Positions 8,544 to 17,810 of a stretch of DNA of 64,000 nucleotides are shown one piece after another. The notes under the pieces were generated by a model, which saw only the letters and a list, made by a program, of their open reading frames with translations, did no database searches and had not been told where the DNA came from. The stretch spans positions 48,871-112,870 of the forward strand of contig DCFU01000032.1 of the NCBI GenBank assembly GCA_002319795.1, read 5' to 3'. The DNA is from Megamonas sp. UBA1796. Lineage in GTDB: Bacteria > Bacillota > Negativicutes > Selenomonadales > Selenomonadaceae. Position numbers and translations under genes: made by a program. The stretch's first letter is position 1, and every line of letters begins with the position of its first letter.

Positions 8544-9608
8544 TTGAAAGGTAAACTTATTTTGGAGGATGGCAGTGTTTTTTATGGAACATTACTGAAT
8601 AATATGAAGGCAACCGGTGAGGTTGTCTTCAATACTGGCATGACAGGATATCAGGAAATACTTACCGATCCATCGTATTGCCGCCAGATTGTTACCTTGA
8701 CGTATCCTATGGTTGGGAACTATGGGATTGCGGATATCTTCATGCAATCTCGAAAATCCTTTGTTAATGGGTTCGTTATTGGAGAGCTTTGCGAAACAGG
8801 AAGCAATTGGCATTTAGAAACATCCTTAAGTGAATTTCTTACGAAGCAGGGTATTCCCTGCCTGTATAATGTAGATACACGGGCTGTAACACGAAAAATA
8901 CGTTCATCCGGCACGATGAAGGGAATCATAGTTCCGGATGACGCTGCCAGAACAGAGCTTGATGAGCTTTTCGCTGTCCCTATCAAGAAGGACGTTGTAA
9001 GCGAGGTCACGACACCGGAAATTTATGAGATTGAAAATAGTGGGCCAAGAGTCGTTGTTCTGGATTTTGGTATTAAACGCAATATTTTAAGGTCATTGCA
9101 TGGATTGGGCTGTCATCTGGTTGTTGTTCCTGCTTCTACAACATATGAGGAGATTCTGGCTATGCAGCCAGACGGCATTTTCCTTTCCAATGGTCCGGGA
9201 GATCCGAAGGATGTGCCAGCGGTAATTGAAAATATCCGCAAGCTCATTGGCAAGAAACCGATGTTCGGAATCTGTCTGGGTCATCAATTGCTGGCCTTGG
9301 CGCTTGGCGGAGATACCTATAAACTGAAATTCGGACATCGTGGTTCGAATCAGCCGGTCAAGAATCTTTTGACCGGTCGTGTACATATTTCCTCACAAAA
9401 CCACGGCTTTGCTGTCGATGAAAAATCTCTTGTGGGTTTGCCTGTCGAAGTGACGCACCGTTCTGTAAATGATGGAACCGTGGAGGGTATGCGCCATACG
9501 AAGCTGCCTGTTTTTTCGGTGCAATATCATCCGGAAGCTTCTCCGGGACCGGATGATAACCATTATTTGTTTGATCAATTTTGGGCGATGCTGACAAGGG
9601 AGGAATAG
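8544..9608 (+). CDS. carA: Carbamoyl-phosphate synthase small subunit
   Basis: Glutaminase subunit that passes ammonia to CarB. The 354-residue chain has the CarA-specific N-terminal domain (TGMTGYQEILTDPSY and GNYG) and a class I glutamine amidotransferase domain. The nucleophile is the cysteine in GICLGHQ, and the His-Glu pair lies in QYHPEASPGP. TTG start with a run of G (8531-8536) as ribosome-binding site. It lies 18 bases after pyrC and 3 bases before carB. Only one car pair is seen, inside the pyr operon, so it may serve arginine synthesis too (inference). Confidence 0.95.
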   Translation: MKGKLILEDGSVFYGTLLNNMKATGEVVFNTGMTGYQEILTDPSYCRQIVTLTYPMVGNYGIADIFMQSRKSFVNGFVIGELCETGSNWHLETSLSEFLTKQGIPCLYNVDTRAVTRKIRSSGTMKGIIVPDDAARTELDELFAVPIKKDVVSEVTTPEIYEIENSGPRVVVLDFGIKRNILRSLHGLGCHLVVVPASTTYEEILAMQPDGIFLSNGPGDPKDVPAVIENIRKLIGKKPMFGICLGHQLLALALGGDTYKLKFGHRGSNQPVKNLLTGRVHISSQNHGFAVDEKSLVGLPVEVTHRSVNDGTVEGMRHTKLPVFSVQYHPEASPGPDDNHYLFDQFWAMLTREE

Positions 9609-9611
9609 ATT

Positions 9612-12600
9612 GTGCCGAAGAAAGAATATTTAAAAAAGGTCATGGTCATTGGTTCAGGACCTATTATTATCGGGCAGGCGGCTGAATTTGACTATGCCGG
9701 CTCACAGGCCTGCCGTGCTTTAAAGGAAGAGGGGCTGGAGGTTGTACTCGTAAACAGCAATCCGGCAACAATTATGACGGATACGCATATTGCGGATCGT
9801 GTTTATATTGAACCGCTGACGGTAGAGTTTTTAGAAGAAATCATCAGTAAGGAACGGCCGGATGGTTTGCTGGCTACCCTGGGAGGACAAGCGGGACTTA
9901 ATCTGGCAGTAAAGTTGTCGGAACAGGGAATACTGGAAAAGTACTCCGTGGAACTGTTGGGGACATCTCTTACGGCTATTAAGAAGGCAGAGGACCGGGA
10001 GCTTTTCAAAGAAACTATGCAAAAACTCAATGAACCAATTCCTGCAAGTACGATTGTTGAGGATGTTCCTTCTGCTGTGGCCTTTGCCAATGAAATCGGT
10101 TATCCGATTATTGTGCGTCCTGCTTATACGATGGGGGGAACTGGCGGTGGTATTGCAGATAATGAGGAAGATCTCATTGAAATCGTAATCAAGGGTTTAA
10201 AATACAGCATGATTGGGCAAGTGCTCATCGAGCGTAGTGTTGCAGGCTGGAAGGAAATCGAGTATGAGGTCATGCGCGATGGGAATGACAACTGTATTAC
10301 GGTCTGTAATATGGAAAACTTTGACCCGGTGGGAGTGCATACCGGTGACAGCATTGTCGTAGCTCCATCCCAGACACTTACAGACCATGAGTATCAGATG
10401 CTGCGAAGTGCGAGCCTGCGCATCATTCGTGAGCTTGGTATTGAAGGCGGATGCAACGCGCAATATGCGCTTGATCCGGACAGTAATAATTATTATGTTA
10501 TAGAAGTAAATCCGCGTGTAAGCCGTTCCTCGGCGTTGGCATCCAAGGCTACGGGGTACCCGATTGCCAAGGTGTCTGCGAAAATAGCCATAGGATATTT
10601 CCTGGATGAAATTACGAATGCGGTTACGCAAAAAACGAAGGCCTGTTTTGAGCCGGCACTGGATTATTGTGTTGTAAAATTTCCACGCTGGCCATTCGAT
10701 AAGTTCGTTTTTGCCGATCATACCCTTGGTACACAGATGAAAGCTACAGGCGAGGTCATGTCGATTGACCGCAGTTTTGAAGGAGCTATATTGAAAGCGG
10801 TACGTTCGCTGGAAATCGGCGTACATCGGCTGCATATGGATGCCATGGATGCCTGGGATGATGCCCGGGTAATCAAGAATTTGGCGCGAATCAATGATGA
10901 ACGTATATTTGTTATAGCGGAGGTGCTGCGCCGCGGTATAGCTACGATAGACGAAATCCATGCAGTGACGAAAATCGATAAATGGTTCATTGAAAAAATT
11001 AAAAATATAACGGACATGGAGCATCGGATCGCTGCAGAGGAAATTACGCCCAAGCTCATGCTGGCAGCGAAGAATCTGGGACTTGCGGATTGCTCAATTG
11101 CTGAGATTTCTGGCAAGAGTGCCGATGAAATCCGCACGCTGCGGAAATCGATGGATATTTTACCTTGTTATAAGATGGTAGATACCTGCGCTGCAGAGTT
11201 TGAAGCGGCAACGCCGTATTATTATTCAACCTTTCACGCACAGGAAGATGAGGTACAGGTTTCCGACAAGCGCAAGGTTATCGTATTGGGTTCGGGACCA
11301 ATTCGCATCGGGCAGGGAGTCGAATTTGATTATTGTTCCGTGCATTCGGTATGGGCGCTTCGGGAAATAGGTATTGAGGCGATTATCATCAACAACAACC
11401 CAGAGACGGTCAGTACGGATTTCGACATTTCGGACCGGCTTTATTTTGAACCGCTTACGGCAGAGGATGTTCTCAATGTCATTGATAAAGAAAATCCAGA
11501 AGGTGTCATTGTACAGTTCGGTGGGCAGACGGCTATTAATTTGGCTGGAGCGTTGCAAAAGGCTGGTGTCCGGGTGTTCGGCACTTCTGTGAATGATATC
11601 GACCGTGCTGAAGATCGTGAGCGTTTTGATGAAGTACTCACACAAACAAAAATTCCACGTCCGCTGGGCATAAGCGTTACAAATTTTGCGGATGCTGTTC
11701 GGGGAGCTGCGGAGATAGGTTATCCTGTCATGGTGCGTCCATCTTATGTACTTGGCGGCAGGGCCATGGAAATCGTATATAATGAAGATGAACTGCATGA
11801 TTATATGAATCGTGCAGTTAAGGTCACACCTGATCACCCTGTGCTTGTCGATCGTTATATGCAGGGGACAGAAGTAGAGGTTGATGCCATATCGGATGGC
11901 ATTGATGTTGTGATACCTGGCATTATGGAGCACATTGAGCGTGCGGGGGTTCATTCCGGTGACAGTATTGCTGTATATCCGCCCCGTACATTATCGTCTA
12001 AGGTCATTTATACGATTATCGATTATACGAAGCGGCTCGCAATCAGCCTGCATGTAAAAGGCTTATTGAACATCCAGTATGTTGTAGTCAACGATGAGGT
12101 CTATGTTATCGAGGTCAATCCGCGTTCCAGCCGGACCGTGCCTTTTCTTAGCAAAGTTACGGATATCAAAATGGTAAATCTGGCCACAAGAATTGCTTTG
12201 GGAGCTTCGCTTAAGGATATGGGATTTAAATCAGGACTCGTTGCGCCGCGCCCTTACGTGGCGGTTAAGGCCCCGGTATTTTCATTTGCCAAGATGCAGG
12301 ATGTTGATATCTCACTTGGGCCAGAAATGAAGTCTACCGGTGAAGTCATGGGGATTGATTACCATTATGCGAGAGCACTTTATAAAGCAATTATTGGTGC
12401 CGGAATGAATATTCCTATACAAGGATGTATTCTATTCACAGTTGCTGATAAAGACAAAGAAGAAATGAAACAACTTGCCAAGGCCTTTTATGATTTAGGA
12501 TTCCAGCTTGCAGCAACAGCTGGAACGGCGAGGGCCATACAATCTGTAGGAATTGATGCAGATGTCGTTGGCAAGGTGCACGAGAGAAGCGTCGATATCA

Positions 12601-12839
12601 TCAAAATGATTAAAACTGGAAAAATCAATATGGTCATCAATACGCTTACCCAGGGAAAAGGATCCGCACGTGATGGATTCAAGATCCGTCGTGCAACGGT
12701 TGAACACGGGATTGCCTGCCTGACATCTATGGATACTGCATGGGAGGTTTTGCGCGTGCTTTCCTTTATGCGCGAACGCAGGCTGGTGTATTCGCTTGCA
12801 CTGCAGGATTATGTAGGCGGTGGCGACGCGCTTGCTTAA
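9612..12839 (+). CDS. carB: Carbamoyl-phosphate synthase large subunit
   Basis: Makes carbamoyl phosphate from bicarbonate, ammonia and two ATP. Full length at 1075 residues: an N-terminal ATP-grasp half (about 1-400) beginning VMVIGSGPIIIGQAAEFDY, an oligomerisation region, a second ATP-grasp half from about 550 beginning VIVLGSGPIRIGQGVEFDY, and a C-terminal MGS-like allosteric domain from about 935. The two halves show the usual internal duplication, including the paired EVNPR motifs. GTG start 3 bases after carA. Several long antisense frames inside it are shadows. Confidence 0.96.
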   Translation: MPKKEYLKKVMVIGSGPIIIGQAAEFDYAGSQACRALKEEGLEVVLVNSNPATIMTDTHIADRVYIEPLTVEFLEEIISKERPDGLLATLGGQAGLNLAVKLSEQGILEKYSVELLGTSLTAIKKAEDRELFKETMQKLNEPIPASTIVEDVPSAVAFANEIGYPIIVRPAYTMGGTGGGIADNEEDLIEIVIKGLKYSMIGQVLIERSVAGWKEIEYEVMRDGNDNCITVCNMENFDPVGVHTGDSIVVAPSQTLTDHEYQMLRSASLRIIRELGIEGGCNAQYALDPDSNNYYVIEVNPRVSRSSALASKATGYPIAKVSAKIAIGYFLDEITNAVTQKTKACFEPALDYCVVKFPRWPFDKFVFADHTLGTQMKATGEVMSIDRSFEGAILKAVRSLEIGVHRLHMDAMDAWDDARVIKNLARINDERIFVIAEVLRRGIATIDEIHAVTKIDKWFIEKIKNITDMEHRIAAEEITPKLMLAAKNLGLADCSIAEISGKSADEIRTLRKSMDILPCYKMVDTCAAEFEAATPYYYSTFHAQEDEVQVSDKRKVIVLGSGPIRIGQGVEFDYCSVHSVWALREIGIEAIIINNNPETVSTDFDISDRLYFEPLTAEDVLNVIDKENPEGVIVQFGGQTAINLAGALQKAGVRVFGTSVNDIDRAEDRERFDEVLTQTKIPRPLGISVTNFADAVRGAAEIGYPVMVRPSYVLGGRAMEIVYNEDELHDYMNRAVKVTPDHPVLVDRYMQGTEVEVDAISDGIDVVIPGIMEHIERAGVHSGDSIAVYPPRTLSSKVIYTIIDYTKRLAISLHVKGLLNIQYVVVNDEVYVIEVNPRSSRTVPFLSKVTDIKMVNLATRIALGASLKDMGFKSGLVAPRPYVAVKAPVFSFAKMQDVDISLGPEMKSTGEVMGIDYHYARALYKAIIGAGMNIPIQGCILFTVADKDKEEMKQLAKAFYDLGFQLAATAGTARAIQSVGIDADVVGKVHERSVDIIKMIKTGKINMVINTLTQGKGSARDGFKIRRATVEHGIACLTSMDTAWEVLRVLSFMRERRLVYSLALQDYVGGGDALA

Positions 12840-12860
12840 GTAGAGAAATAATGATAGAAT
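12832..12860 (+). promoter_or_regulatory. Possible internal promoter before pyrF
   Basis: TTGCTT (12832-12837) and TAGAAT (12855-12860) are 17 bases apart with a TGA extension, in the short carB-pyrF gap where pyrK-pyrD often sit in relatives. Confidence 0.35.
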
Positions 12861-12895
12861 TTAAAGAACAGGTGCGCTGAAGGGAACGATGCTTT

Positions 12896-13615
12896 ATGGC
12901 AGATGAACGGCTGATTGTGGCGTTGGATTTTCATACAATAGAGGAAGTCAGGGAGTTTGTTACAGAGTTGGGTGACAGTGTCAGCTATTATAAAGTTGGT
13001 ATGGAGCTTTTTTACAGTGTAGGGGGGAGTGTAGTTTCTTATCTGAAGGGGCAAGGTAAAGAGGTTTTTTTAGATTTGAAACTGCACGATATTCCCAATA
13101 CGGTTGCAGAAGGTCTTTGTGCACTTATGCGGCTTGGTGCGTCTATACTGAACATTCATGCTTCTGGTGGTTATACTATGATGAAAACGGCCGCTGTACG
13201 TGTAAGAAAGCAGGCGGCGGAGCTTGGCATACAGCCGCCAAAGCTTATAGCAATTACGGTTCTGACCAGTATCAATGAAGGAGATTGGCATGGTTTGGGA
13301 CAAACAGTGGAGATACAGGCCCAGGTGGTGCGTCTGGCGAAGCTTGCTAAAGAAGCAGGGCTGGATGGCGTTGTAGCTTCTCCGGCAGAAGCGGCAGCAA
13401 TTCGGGAAGCGTGCGGCAGCGAGTTCCTGATTGTTACACCGGGTATTCGTCCGGTTGGATCTGCGGTTAACGACCAAAGCCGTATTGCTTCTCCAGCAGA
13501 AGCTCTTAGGCAGGGAGCGTCCCACCTTGTCGTCGGCCGTCCAATTCGTTTGACGGATGATCCTAAAGAAGCAGCCGAAAAAATTATAAGAGAAATGGAG
13601 ACGGTTCCCAAATGA
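12896..13615 (+). CDS. pyrF: Orotidine 5'-phosphate decarboxylase
   Basis: Decarboxylates OMP to UMP, the last step of the pathway. The 239-residue TIM barrel has the substrate-binding IVALDF start, the catalytic DLKLHDIPNTV motif, the TVLTS strand and the phosphate-binding VTPGIRP and VVGRPI loops. GAAGGGA lies 10 bases before the ATG. Its stop overlaps the start of pyrE (ATGA), a sign of coupled translation. Confidence 0.95.
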   Translation: MADERLIVALDFHTIEEVREFVTELGDSVSYYKVGMELFYSVGGSVVSYLKGQGKEVFLDLKLHDIPNTVAEGLCALMRLGASILNIHASGGYTMMKTAAVRVRKQAAELGIQPPKLIAITVLTSINEGDWHGLGQTVEIQAQVVRLAKLAKEAGLDGVVASPAEAAAIREACGSEFLIVTPGIRPVGSAVNDQSRIASPAEALRQGASHLVVGRPIRLTDDPKEAAEKIIREMETVPK

Positions 13616-14187
13616 CAGAACAAGACGTAAAAGATATATTGATTGAGACACAGGCTATCATGGAGGGACATTTCCTTTTAACTTCGGGGCTGCATAGTCC
13701 GGTTTATGTGGAAAAATTTAATGTGCTACAGCATCCGAGATATACTGAACAACTTTGTCAGGCATTGGCTGAAAGATTTACTGACAAGAATATACAGACG
13801 GTTGTGGGGCCTGTGACAGGTGGCATACTTTTAGCGCATGAGACAGGCAAGGCGCTTGGGACAAGAGCTATCTTTACGGAACGTGAAAATGGCAAGATGA
13901 CTTTTCGTCGTGGATTTCACCTTGAACCAGGAGAGCGCGTACTGATTGTAGAGGATATAGTAACAACGGGTGGTTCTATCCGGGAAGTACTTAACGTTGT
14001 AAAACAGCATGGGGGTATTCCTGTGGGAATTGGCATGCTTGTAGACCGCAGTGGCGGCCATGCTGATTTTGGCGGTGTTCCCTATGAGGCATTGCTGCAC
14101 CTTGATGTCCAGGCATTTAAACCTGAAGGATGTCCTCTTTGCAGGGATGGAGTTCCTATGACGAAGCGGGGTCGGACAGGTAAATGA
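13612..14187 (+). CDS. pyrE: Orotate phosphoribosyltransferase
   Basis: Joins orotate to PRPP to give OMP. The 191-residue protein has the PRPP-binding motif VLIVEDIVTTGGS and the TVVGPVTGGI strand. The C-terminal GCPLCRDGVP stretch is typical of the clostridial/thermophile type of PyrE. It overlaps pyrF by 4 bases and is followed at once by a strong hairpin terminator, marking the end of the pyr operon. Confidence 0.94.
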   Translation: MTEQDVKDILIETQAIMEGHFLLTSGLHSPVYVEKFNVLQHPRYTEQLCQALAERFTDKNIQTVVGPVTGGILLAHETGKALGTRAIFTERENGKMTFRRGFHLEPGERVLIVEDIVTTGGSIREVLNVVKQHGGIPVGIGMLVDRSGGHADFGGVPYEALLHLDVQAFKPEGCPLCRDGVPMTKRGRTGK

Positions 14188-14204
14188 TTCCATAGGGATG
14201 CGAG

Positions 14205-14242
14205 GGGCTGCTGCATGATTTATGCAGCAGCCCTTATTTTCC
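14205..14242 (+). terminator. Terminator ending the pyr operon
   Basis: A perfect 12-bp stem (14205-14216 with 14222-14233) with a T-rich tail. Confidence 0.85.
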
Positions 14243-14275
14243 ATTTTACCAGATGTGGTGAAGGGGGGCTTTTTA

Positions 14276-14986
14276 TTGGCAGAGCCAGATGAAAAGAGAC
14301 TTGAACAGGAACGTGTGGAGAAGGAAGTCAGCGCATGGGACTATCTGGGAAGATTACCCAAGGAATGGTTTGGTTTTTCATTTCATCGTCTTATGCAGAA
14401 CCGGGAAGATTTCTATGATTTGTATAGCTACGTGAATGAAAAGCTGCATCGCAGTGCGATTGTATATTATCATAGTGAGACGCATGAATATAAGCTGCGG
14501 GTTCATATCGGACTTACAGAATTTTGCCGTATCGAATATATTGCACCGAATCTTGAAGTAATGGAGCAGCTCTTATCTAAGCAGTTCGAAACTATGCTGC
14601 GGGATATGGCGGAGTTTAATATTCAGACAATCAGTGTGGTTGTGAAGGAGAAACATATCCTTGACTGGGAATACGCGAAAAAGCTGCCTGAGATTTTGGA
14701 GGGATTCAGGCTGTTTGTTTATCCTTCCAAGCCGGTAAAATCTATCAATGGTTCCTATATTGTCTTTGATTATTCGGATTTTACAATAGATAGTAATTTT
14801 ATTATTTATTATAATGTCTTTCGGGATGAGTTTTTTGGCGAGGCGCGCATCCGGAAAATTCCAGAAATGAATTATGTATTTGATTCAACAGAGCTATTGG
14901 AACTTGAAGAAAAATTAGATGCGAATCTGGTTCCAAGATTACAGGAGATTCGCCAACGGGCGCAGGAGGCAGAGGTGACAGGATGA
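14276..14986 (+). CDS. Protein of unknown function, coupled to a nucleoid-associated protein
   Basis: I do not recognise this 236-residue protein. The start is TTG at 14276 behind AAGGGGGG (14261-14268); an earlier in-frame ATG at 14222 lies inside the pyr terminator stem and was rejected. It is soluble-looking, with no signal peptide or membrane helix, a charged N-terminus (EPDEKRLEQERVEKE), alternating beta-type segments rich in Tyr and Phe, and a glutamate-rich coiled C-terminus (ELEEKLDANLVPRLQEIRQR). The stop overlaps the next start (ATGA), so it is translated together with the nucleoid-associated protein and probably acts with it (inference). Confidence 0.8.
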   Translation: MAEPDEKRLEQERVEKEVSAWDYLGRLPKEWFGFSFHRLMQNREDFYDLYSYVNEKLHRSAIVYYHSETHEYKLRVHIGLTEFCRIEYIAPNLEVMEQLLSKQFETMLRDMAEFNIQTISVVVKEKHILDWEYAKKLPEILEGFRLFVYPSKPVKSINGSYIVFDYSDFTIDSNFIIYYNVFRDEFFGEARIRKIPEMNYVFDSTELLELEEKLDANLVPRLQEIRQRAQEAEVTG

Positions 14987-15984
14987 TTGTAATCGATAAA
15001 GCAATTTTGCATATTTTGGATTTCAATACGGGGACTATAGGGCTTTCGGATGAAGAATTAGTCGTTGAAAACAGCATAGAGGAATTTTTGTTGAAGCATA
15101 TTGAAAAGTCCCTTGCGAATCAGGATGCAAAAAAAGGCGTGTTTTATGAAGACAGTGAATTTCAGCATAAATTGGAAGATTATCTGGCAGGGAAAATAGA
15201 TTTTGTAATTTTTTCCAAATATATTGCTGATACATTGGAGAAGGCAATTTCGCATGCAGAGGAGATGGCCTCTGCTGACTTATTGATTTGTGATGTAAGA
15301 GTTGATGAGGTTCGTAAGATCATTATTTTTAAAGCCAACAGCCATAGTGGCTTTATTCATCAGATTGTACAGACAGAAAATGGATTTCGCAACGATATTG
15401 TGAACCACTATTCCATTATGCCGGGACTGGCGCAAAAAATGGATGAGTTTGCTTTAGTGGATGCCGTAACGAAAGAGATTTCTTCTTTTTCAAAAAAATA
15501 TACCATTGATGGCAATTCAATTTTTGTTTTTCCTGAAATATTGCTGGAATGTGCACAAACACCATCTCCGAAGGAGACAATCAAAAAGATAAATCAAACG
15601 GTCAAAAAAGTTACAGAAGCCTATGGACAGGATGAATGTGCAGCGGCGGCTGCAGTCAAGTCTTATATTGCGGACAATGTCCAGCAATCCAATCAGCTGG
15701 ATCCCCTGGAGGCGGGAAAAGAGGTTTTTAAGGATAATCCATCTATGCAGGAAGATTATGATCGCCAGCTTAAAGAAGCCGGTTTTACGGAACCAGTGGC
15801 GGTAAATTCGGAGGCAACGCTGAAAAAGATGCGTAATCATAAACTGAAAACAGATACGGGTATAGAACTTACGATACCAGTCGATTATTTCGATAATACA
15901 GAGTATGTGGAGTTTCATAACAATGCGGATGGATCGCTTTCAATTACCCTGAAGCATATACAAAATATCATGAATCGTTTATGA
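14983..15984 (+). CDS. 37-kDa nucleoid-associated protein (NdpA/YejK family)
   Basis: Resembles the NA37 nucleoid-associated protein family, of which E. coli YejK is the known member; its molecular function is not established. At 333 residues the length matches. It starts IDKAILHILDF, as family members do (conserved hydrophobic strand with a histidine). It has the middle region RKIIIFKANSHSGFIHQI and ends in a region (RNHKLKTDTGIELTIP) that precedes the conserved C-terminal strands. It overlaps the upstream unknown gene by 4 bases and is 13 bases from hflX. Family assignment is by pattern only, so moderate confidence. Confidence 0.7.
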   Translation: MIVIDKAILHILDFNTGTIGLSDEELVVENSIEEFLLKHIEKSLANQDAKKGVFYEDSEFQHKLEDYLAGKIDFVIFSKYIADTLEKAISHAEEMASADLLICDVRVDEVRKIIIFKANSHSGFIHQIVQTENGFRNDIVNHYSIMPGLAQKMDEFALVDAVTKEISSFSKKYTIDGNSIFVFPEILLECAQTPSPKETIKKINQTVKKVTEAYGQDECAAAAAVKSYIADNVQQSNQLDPLEAGKEVFKDNPSMQEDYDRQLKEAGFTEPVAVNSEATLKKMRNHKLKTDTGIELTIPVDYFDNTEYVEFHNNADGSLSITLKHIQNIMNRL

Positions 15985-15997
15985 AGGAGGTGAGAGC

Positions 15998-17797
15998 TTG
16001 GATATCAACGGGGATATTAAAAATATCAAGGCACATGTTCTTGAAAAGCTGCAGGCTTTATATGCAGTACAGCTTCCTATTGGACAAATTTCCACAAATG
16101 AGTTGAACGAAAAGCTTTTGGAGATCACGGGGCTGCTGAATCGTGAAGTGGCCGTGTATATCAATCGTTCAGGTAAAATACTGCAGGTATCTGTAGGGGA
16201 TACGGCTACTGTGGATTTACCAGCTTTCAAATCGCGGACGAATGTCCGGCTTTCAGGTATACGCTGCATTCATACCCATCCAAGTGGAGATTCGATGCTC
16301 AGTGAGCCAGATAGCTCATCGTTGCGCCGTCTGCGTTTTGATGTTATGATGGCGCTTGCTCGGACGAAAGACAGCGGAGATATTTTGGGCAGCGTGGCTT
16401 TTTTTACGGGGGAAAGTAAAGAAGACGGCTCACCGGAGCTGCAATATTTTGGGCCGGTACAGACCGACGTTCTTCATCAAATCAATTTGAACTACCTTAT
16501 AACTGTAATAAACAAAAAATTAGGCAGGGAACTTGCGAATGAAACAGTAGATAAAGCAGAGCGGGCACTTCTGGCTGGTATTGAACCTGCTGGAAAAAAT
16601 AAAGCATGGACCATCGGGGAATCTCTTGATGAGCTGATGCGTCTGGCGGAAACAGCTGGAGCCGTTGTTATAGGAAAATTTGCTCAGCGCAAGGAACGTC
16701 CGGATGCCGCCTTATTTCTTGGCAAGGGAAAGGTTCAGGAAATCGCACTCACTATTCAGGATACAGATGCGGATCTTCTCATTATCGATGATGAACTGAC
16801 TCCTTCACAGCAACGTAATCTTGAACAAATATTGGGCATCAAGGTCTTGGATCGTACAGCTTTGATTTTGGATATTTTTGCGCAGCGGGCGCGTTCGAAT
16901 GCAGGAAAACTGCAAGTACGGCTGGCACAGCTTAAATATAATCTGCCGCGTATTGGCGGCAAAGGACTAGTGCTTTCGAGGTTGGGCGGCGGTATTGGCA
17001 CACGCGGGCCCGGTGAAACTAAGCTTGAAGTGGATCGGCGCCGTATCTATGCACAAATCCATGATATCGAAACGCAGCTTACCCGGCTAAGCCAGCAGAG
17101 ACAGCTTCATAGGTCACAGCGAAAAGAAACCCGGATACCACTTGTAGCACTTGTTGGCTATACGAATGCCGGAAAATCGACGCTGCTTAATGCTTTAACA
17201 GGTGCGGATGTCTTTACTGAGGATAAGCTTTTTGCTACGCTGGATCCCACGACACGGCTTGTGACTTTGCCGCAAAAGCAAAAAATTTTGTTGACCGATA
17301 CGGTTGGGTTTATACAAAAACTCCCGCATACCTTGGTTTCTGCCTTTCATGCCACTTTGGAGGAGGTAGAAGAAGCAGATTTGCTGCTGCATGTCGTTGA
17401 CTGCAGCAACGAGGATTACGAACTGCAAATAGAAGCCGTTATTGAGGTATTGAAGGAGCTGAATTCGGAAAATAAACCGATGATGTACGTATTCAATAAG
17501 GCGGATGAGCTGAAAACAAGAAATGTATGTGAAAAAATGCTGCGTGGGCGTGATGGCATTTTTATTTCTGCACAAAGCGGTGAGAATTTATCTGGCCTGC
17601 TTGAAAAAATAGAGGCGTTTTTCCAGGAGCAGCAGGTGAAAATGAAGCTATGCATCCCTTTCAGCGAGGGCGGGCTGGTGACGAAACTTCATGGAATTGC
17701 CCAAATATATGATACGGACTACACGGACAAGGGAACTGTACTGCAGGTATCCTTACCAATATCTGAGACGGCAGCCTTTGAACAATATAAAATATGA
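15998..17797 (+). CDS. hflX: GTPase HflX with JAMM-like N-terminal domain
   Basis: Ribosome-associated GTPase; HflX splits stalled 70S ribosomes after heat or antibiotic stress in studied bacteria. TTG start with AAGGAGGT 6 bases upstream. The 599-residue length exceeds the ~420 of Bacillus and E. coli HflX because of a ~180-residue N-terminal domain. That domain contains HTHPSGDSMLSEPD (92-105), exactly the JAMM pattern HxH-x7-S-x2-D, with a candidate partner glutamate at E50. The standard HflX core follows: the glycine-rich linker GGGIGTRGPGETKLE, the G1 motif GYTNAGKS (387-394), DTVGF and NKAD. It sits directly upstream of ynbB, the same pairing as ynbA-ynbB in Bacillus. Confidence 0.93.
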   Translation: MDINGDIKNIKAHVLEKLQALYAVQLPIGQISTNELNEKLLEITGLLNREVAVYINRSGKILQVSVGDTATVDLPAFKSRTNVRLSGIRCIHTHPSGDSMLSEPDSSSLRRLRFDVMMALARTKDSGDILGSVAFFTGESKEDGSPELQYFGPVQTDVLHQINLNYLITVINKKLGRELANETVDKAERALLAGIEPAGKNKAWTIGESLDELMRLAETAGAVVIGKFAQRKERPDAALFLGKGKVQEIALTIQDTDADLLIIDDELTPSQQRNLEQILGIKVLDRTALILDIFAQRARSNAGKLQVRLAQLKYNLPRIGGKGLVLSRLGGGIGTRGPGETKLEVDRRRIYAQIHDIETQLTRLSQQRQLHRSQRKETRIPLVALVGYTNAGKSTLLNALTGADVFTEDKLFATLDPTTRLVTLPQKQKILLTDTVGFIQKLPHTLVSAFHATLEEVEEADLLLHVVDCSNEDYELQIEAVIEVLKELNSENKPMMYVFNKADELKTRNVCEKMLRGRDGIFISAQSGENLSGLLEKIEAFFQEQQVKMKLCIPFSEGGLVTKLHGIAQIYDTDYTDKGTVLQVSLPISETAAFEQYKI

Positions 17798-17810
17798 GGA
17801 AGTAGAAGAA

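Noticed and set aside
10197..11024. A 275-residue antisense open frame in carB, and a similar one at 11226-11954
   Set aside because: Both are opposite strongly conserved carB sequence, have no ribosome-binding site and no recognisable protein.
14222..14275. An ATG start at 14222 for the unknown protein after pyrE
   Set aside because: It lies in the terminator stem of the pyr operon; TTG 14276 has the ribosome-binding site.
17691..17810. A 40-residue N-terminal extension of the YnbB-like protein
   Set aside because: It lies inside hflX, and the ATG at 17811 has the ribosome-binding site and the usual family start.
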